From Anoxybacillus mongoliensis (lineage in GTDB: Bacteria > Bacillota > Bacilli > Bacillales > Anoxybacillaceae), in contig NZ_JACHEQ010000005.1 in assembly GCF_014201515.1 (NCBI RefSeq), forward strand, positions 62,001 through 126,000: a stretch of DNA of 64,000 bases, read 5' to 3'. Positions 61,562 to 64,000 of the stretch are shown one piece after another (position 1 is the stretch's first letter; every line of letters begins with the position of its first letter). The notes beneath the pieces were generated by a model. It was not told the DNA's origin and did no database searches. It saw nothing but the letters and a program-made list of their open reading frames with translations. Both the position numbers and the translations under genes were made by a program.

Positions 61562-61858
61562 ATGTTTGAAAATATTTTACCGACACAAGCAGATGCCTTG
61601 CGTCATGAAGCAAATGTCGAAGTGCTAGACGTTCGGGAAGCGCATGAAGTGGCGGCAGGAAAAATTCCGAACGCACGCCATATTCCGCTCGGGCAACTAT
61701 TTGCTCGTCTCAACGAACTAGATCCAAACAAAACGTACATTGTTGTTTGTCACTCTGGTGGTCGAAGTGCATTAGCGTGCGAGTGGCTATCAGAACGAGG
61801 CTTTCATGTGAAAAACATGGTAGGTGGCATGATGAGTTGGGAAGGAGAAGTGGAATAG
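61562..61858 (+). CDS. Single-domain rhodanese
   Basis: A 98-residue sulfurtransferase with VEVLDVREAHEVAAGKIPNA near 19 and the intact active loop C63-HSGGR. AGGAGGA precedes the ATG, 11 bp after the CoADR-Rhd gene, so the two are cotranscribed and probably relay persulfide sulfur. Confidence 0.93.
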   Translation: MFENILPTQADALRHEANVEVLDVREAHEVAAGKIPNARHIPLGQLFARLNELDPNKTYIVVCHSGGRSALACEWLSERGFHVKNMVGGMMSWEGEVE

Positions 61859-61884
61859 ACTGGCGATGTGCCAGTCTTTTTTTA
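61857..61884 (+). terminator. Intrinsic terminator
   Basis: AGACTGGC and GCCAGTCT form a perfect 8-bp stem around GATGT, followed by TTTTTTT. Confidence 0.9.
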
Positions 61885-61950
61885 TGCACTTGGCATCGTT
61901 TTATTGTACAATAAAATACATGTATTGGAAGTGAGAGAAGGGGAATACGT

Positions 61951-63141
61951 ATGTGGAAAAATAAAAATATTATTCTTATTTTCATAGGGGAATTTATTGC
62001 AGGGATTGGCTTATGGCTTGGAATTATTGGGAATTTAGAATTTATGCAGAAACATATTCCTTCCGACTTTGTGAAGTCGCTTATTTTATTTTCGGGATTG
62101 CTTGCTGGTGTGATTGTTAGTCCGATAGCAGGAAGATGGATTGATACATACGCAAAAAAGCATATTCTTTTATATGCAGGGATTGGTCGTATATGTAGCG
62201 TTTTTTTTATGTTATTCGCCTTAAAATATGAATCTATTTTCCTCATGGTATGTTTTATGGTTTCCATTCAAGTCGCAGCCGCTTTCTATTTCCCAACGTT
62301 GCAAGCGACTATCCCACTTGTTGTGCGGGATGAGAAACAACTGATGACGATCAATGGGATGCACATGAATATTTCAGCGTTATCGCGTATTTCCGGTACT
62401 GCCTTTGGTGGTGCGCTTCTTATGATTACAAGTTTGCAAACGTTATATATTGGCGCGATAGTTGCGTACATTTTACTATTTCTACTTACTTTTTTTATTG
62501 ATATAAAAGAAGAAAGGCGCGAAACAAAACACAATACAAAAGAAAAACAGCGATTTACAGACATATTTCCAATCATTCGTCAATTGCCTATCGTTTATAT
62601 TGCGGTTGTTTTAACGATTGTGCCGCAGCTATTTATTGGCGGATTTAATTTAATGGTTATCAATATTAGTGAATTACAACATGATTCGTCAATTAAAGGA
62701 TGGCTGTATACCATTGAAGGAATCGGATTTTTATTTGGAGCTTTTTTCATTAAGTATGCCGCTCGTGAACAAACGTATGTGAAATGGATGTATGCATTAA
62801 CTTGTTTCATTGCTTTTGCGCAACTATCTTTGCATTTTGCTCATATTAAATGGGTTTCACTTGTCTCGTTTGGTTTGTTTGGTATATGTGTCGGTTGCTT
62901 TTTCCCGATGATTGCGACGATTTTTCAAACGAATGTCCCAAAGTTATATCACGGCCGATTTTTTTCATTTAAAAATATGTTTGATCGCGTGACGTTCCAA
63001 ACCGTATTGTTAGCTTCGGGATTTTTGTTAGATACCATTGGATTAGAAAATATGGTCGTTTTGTTTGGATTTTTATCACTTTTGTTAATGATGTACACGA
63101 TGTTTCGTAAAAAAGAAGAGTTAAAAAGCGAAGGAGCATAA
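61951..63141 (+). CDS. MFS transporter
   Basis: A 396-residue membrane protein starting MWKNKNIILIFIGEFIAGIG. It has about twelve membrane segments and a loop 2-3 motif GRWIDTYAKKHILLY that is a reduced MFS signature. It resembles the MFS groups of small Bacillaceae efflux proteins. GAGAAGGGG precedes the ATG. Substrate unknown. It converges on the potassium transporter gene. Confidence 0.85.
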   Translation: MWKNKNIILIFIGEFIAGIGLWLGIIGNLEFMQKHIPSDFVKSLILFSGLLAGVIVSPIAGRWIDTYAKKHILLYAGIGRICSVFFMLFALKYESIFLMVCFMVSIQVAAAFYFPTLQATIPLVVRDEKQLMTINGMHMNISALSRISGTAFGGALLMITSLQTLYIGAIVAYILLFLLTFFIDIKEERRETKHNTKEKQRFTDIFPIIRQLPIVYIAVVLTIVPQLFIGGFNLMVINISELQHDSSIKGWLYTIEGIGFLFGAFFIKYAAREQTYVKWMYALTCFIAFAQLSLHFAHIKWVSLVSFGLFGICVGCFFPMIATIFQTNVPKLYHGRFFSFKNMFDRVTFQTVLLASGFLLDTIGLENMVVLFGFLSLLLMMYTMFRKKEELKSEGA

Positions 63142-63157
63142 ATACCTTCGCTTTTAA
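63123..63157. terminator. Bidirectional terminator
   Basis: AAAAGCGAAGG pairs with CCTTCGCTTTT around a 10-base loop, overlapping the 3' end of both convergent genes. Confidence 0.8.
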
Positions 63158-63999
63158 CCAATAATAATGCGTTCTTTTGGATAATGATACGATTCTTTTT
63201 GTTTGTTGCCACGGATAAGAAACAAAAATGATAAAATACCAATTCGTCCGATAAACATCAAGACGGTAATAACTAGCTTCCCAAATGTGCTTAGTTGTGA
63301 CGTGATGCCCATGGATAAGCCTGTTGTTCCAAAGGCGGAGCATACTTCAAAGACAATTTCCGTCATTGTAAACGGTTCTGAAAAAGAAAGGAGCACGACA
63401 GCTAAAAAACAAAGAATGGAAGCTGTTCCGAACACGATAAACGATTTTAATATATCTTCATGATGAATTTCTCGTTGAAACACTTTAATCGAGTTTTTCC
63501 CTTTGGCATAAAAGAAAATGGTTAATATCATAATGGCAAATGTTGTTGTTCGAATCCCTCCCCCTACACTACTTGGAGAGGCACCGATAAACATGAGTGC
63601 ACTTAAAACAAGTAACGTCGGTTCAGAAAAATCGGCAACATTCATCGTTGCTAGTCCACCATTGCGAGAAGAAATCGATTGAAATAACGCATAAAAAAGT
63701 GATTCGTGCCATGTTTTATTAGCAAAAAATTGATTCCATTCGATCAATAAAATCGCCCATGCTCCAAATAAAACGAGTAGAAAAAATGTGACGGTCGTCA
63801 ATTTTGTGAAAAGTGAAAAGCGATATTGTTGCTTTTGACGATAAAATAAAAATTCCTTTATTTCGATGAGCACAGGAAAACCAATGGCTCCTAACACAAG
63901 CAAAATCATATGTATTGTTTGGACAAAATAATCGTCAGCAAATGGAATAAGCGATTGTCCTGTAATATCAAATCCAGCGTTTGTTGTTGCGCTCACCGA
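63154..63999 (-). CDS. KtrB/TrkH-type potassium uptake protein, C-terminal part (5' end outside window)
   Basis: About 282 residues of the C-terminal half; the frame is open to the right edge and begins within the pore-loop block (SVSATTNAGFD). Further repeats show the K+ selectivity loops SISSRNGGLATMNV and SAFGTTGLSMGIT, with membrane segments between. The end GRIGILSFLFLIRG is typical of KtrB. It would form the channel-like subunit of the Ktr potassium importer. KtrA lies outside or elsewhere. Confidence 0.92.
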   Translation of the reverse strand, partial: SVSATTNAGFDITGQSLIPFADDYFVQTIHMILLVLGAIGFPVLIEIKEFLFYRQKQQYRFSLFTKLTTVTFFLLVLFGAWAILLIEWNQFFANKTWHESLFYALFQSISSRNGGLATMNVADFSEPTLLVLSALMFIGASPSSVGGGIRTTTFAIMILTIFFYAKGKNSIKVFQREIHHEDILKSFIVFGTASILCFLAVVLLSFSEPFTMTEIVFEVCSAFGTTGLSMGITSQLSTFGKLVITVLMFIGRIGILSFLFLIRGNKQKESYHYPKERIIIG

Positions 64000-64000
64000 T

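Noticed and set aside
1-64000. tRNA or rRNA genes, prophage or complete insertion sequence
   Set aside because: None was seen; no cloverleaf, rRNA segment, integrase or transposase-like protein is present.

Overview
This window is a chromosomal segment of a moderately thermophilic Bacillaceae bacterium, most likely Anoxybacillus or a close Geobacillus relative. The evidence is the style of the gene set (gltBD, proBA with a T-box, mntABCD with MntR boxes, xpaC-yaaN, KtrB, GTG/TTG starts behind strong Shine-Dalgarno sequences), moderate base composition and the presence of a lysine 6-dehydrogenase-like gene, an enzyme known from Geobacillus. The species is an inference; no rRNA or tRNA gene lies in the window.

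Layout. 1-6.6 kb: the 3' part of glutamate synthase large subunit, the small subunit, a small conserved protein, ilvD and a DUF3870 gene. 6.6-21.4 kb: a catabolic supercluster. A leftward pair (family III CoA-transferase, acyl-CoA dehydrogenase) is divergent from a rightward series: class III aminotransferase, aldehyde dehydrogenase, amino-acid permease, ThDP enzyme, second aldehyde dehydrogenase, lysine 6-dehydrogenase-like protein, then etfB-etfA-fixC-fixX. Read together these can encode every step from imported lysine through allysine, 2-aminoadipate, 2-oxoadipate, glutarate semialdehyde, glutarate and glutaryl-CoA to crotonyl-CoA, with electrons passed to quinone. Both divergent transcripts begin with a structured leader ending in an intrinsic terminator; the two leaders share the same stem order and are a candidate undescribed riboswitch or antiterminator pair.

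21.5-28.3 kb: an AT-rich accessory island with a subtilisin-like protease, a secreted SAR2788-like putative toxin and its putative immunity gene, an orphan toxin tip with a second paralogous immunity gene, a streptogrisin-like protease and small membrane or lipoproteins. It carries two identical 34-bp direct repeats 4,000 bp apart, each ending in a -35 box that is followed by a simple-sequence tract (ATT x7, T x14) in the promoter spacer, plus three copies of a 25-bp dispersed repeat.

28.3-43.2 kb: a 5'-3' exonuclease; proBA (leftward) under a proline T-box; a hendecad-repeat coiled-coil protein; an Na+-type ABC exporter; a PCYCGC lipoprotein; a FapA/DUF342 protein; acetoacetyl-CoA synthetase; and a MerR regulator-acyl-CoA ligase-acyl-CoA dehydrogenase operon behind a LiuR-like operator. 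43.2-64 kb: hemolysin III, alpha/beta hydrolase, a stand-alone trpB, a degenerate GGDEF protein, a YjiH transporter-like protein, a TudS-DUF1722 protein, a SteT-like permease, the mntABCD manganese importer, MFS transporters, a histidine phosphatase, xpaC-yaaN, a persulfide/CoA-disulfide rhodanese cluster behind a CstR-like operator, and the end of a KtrB-type potassium transporter.
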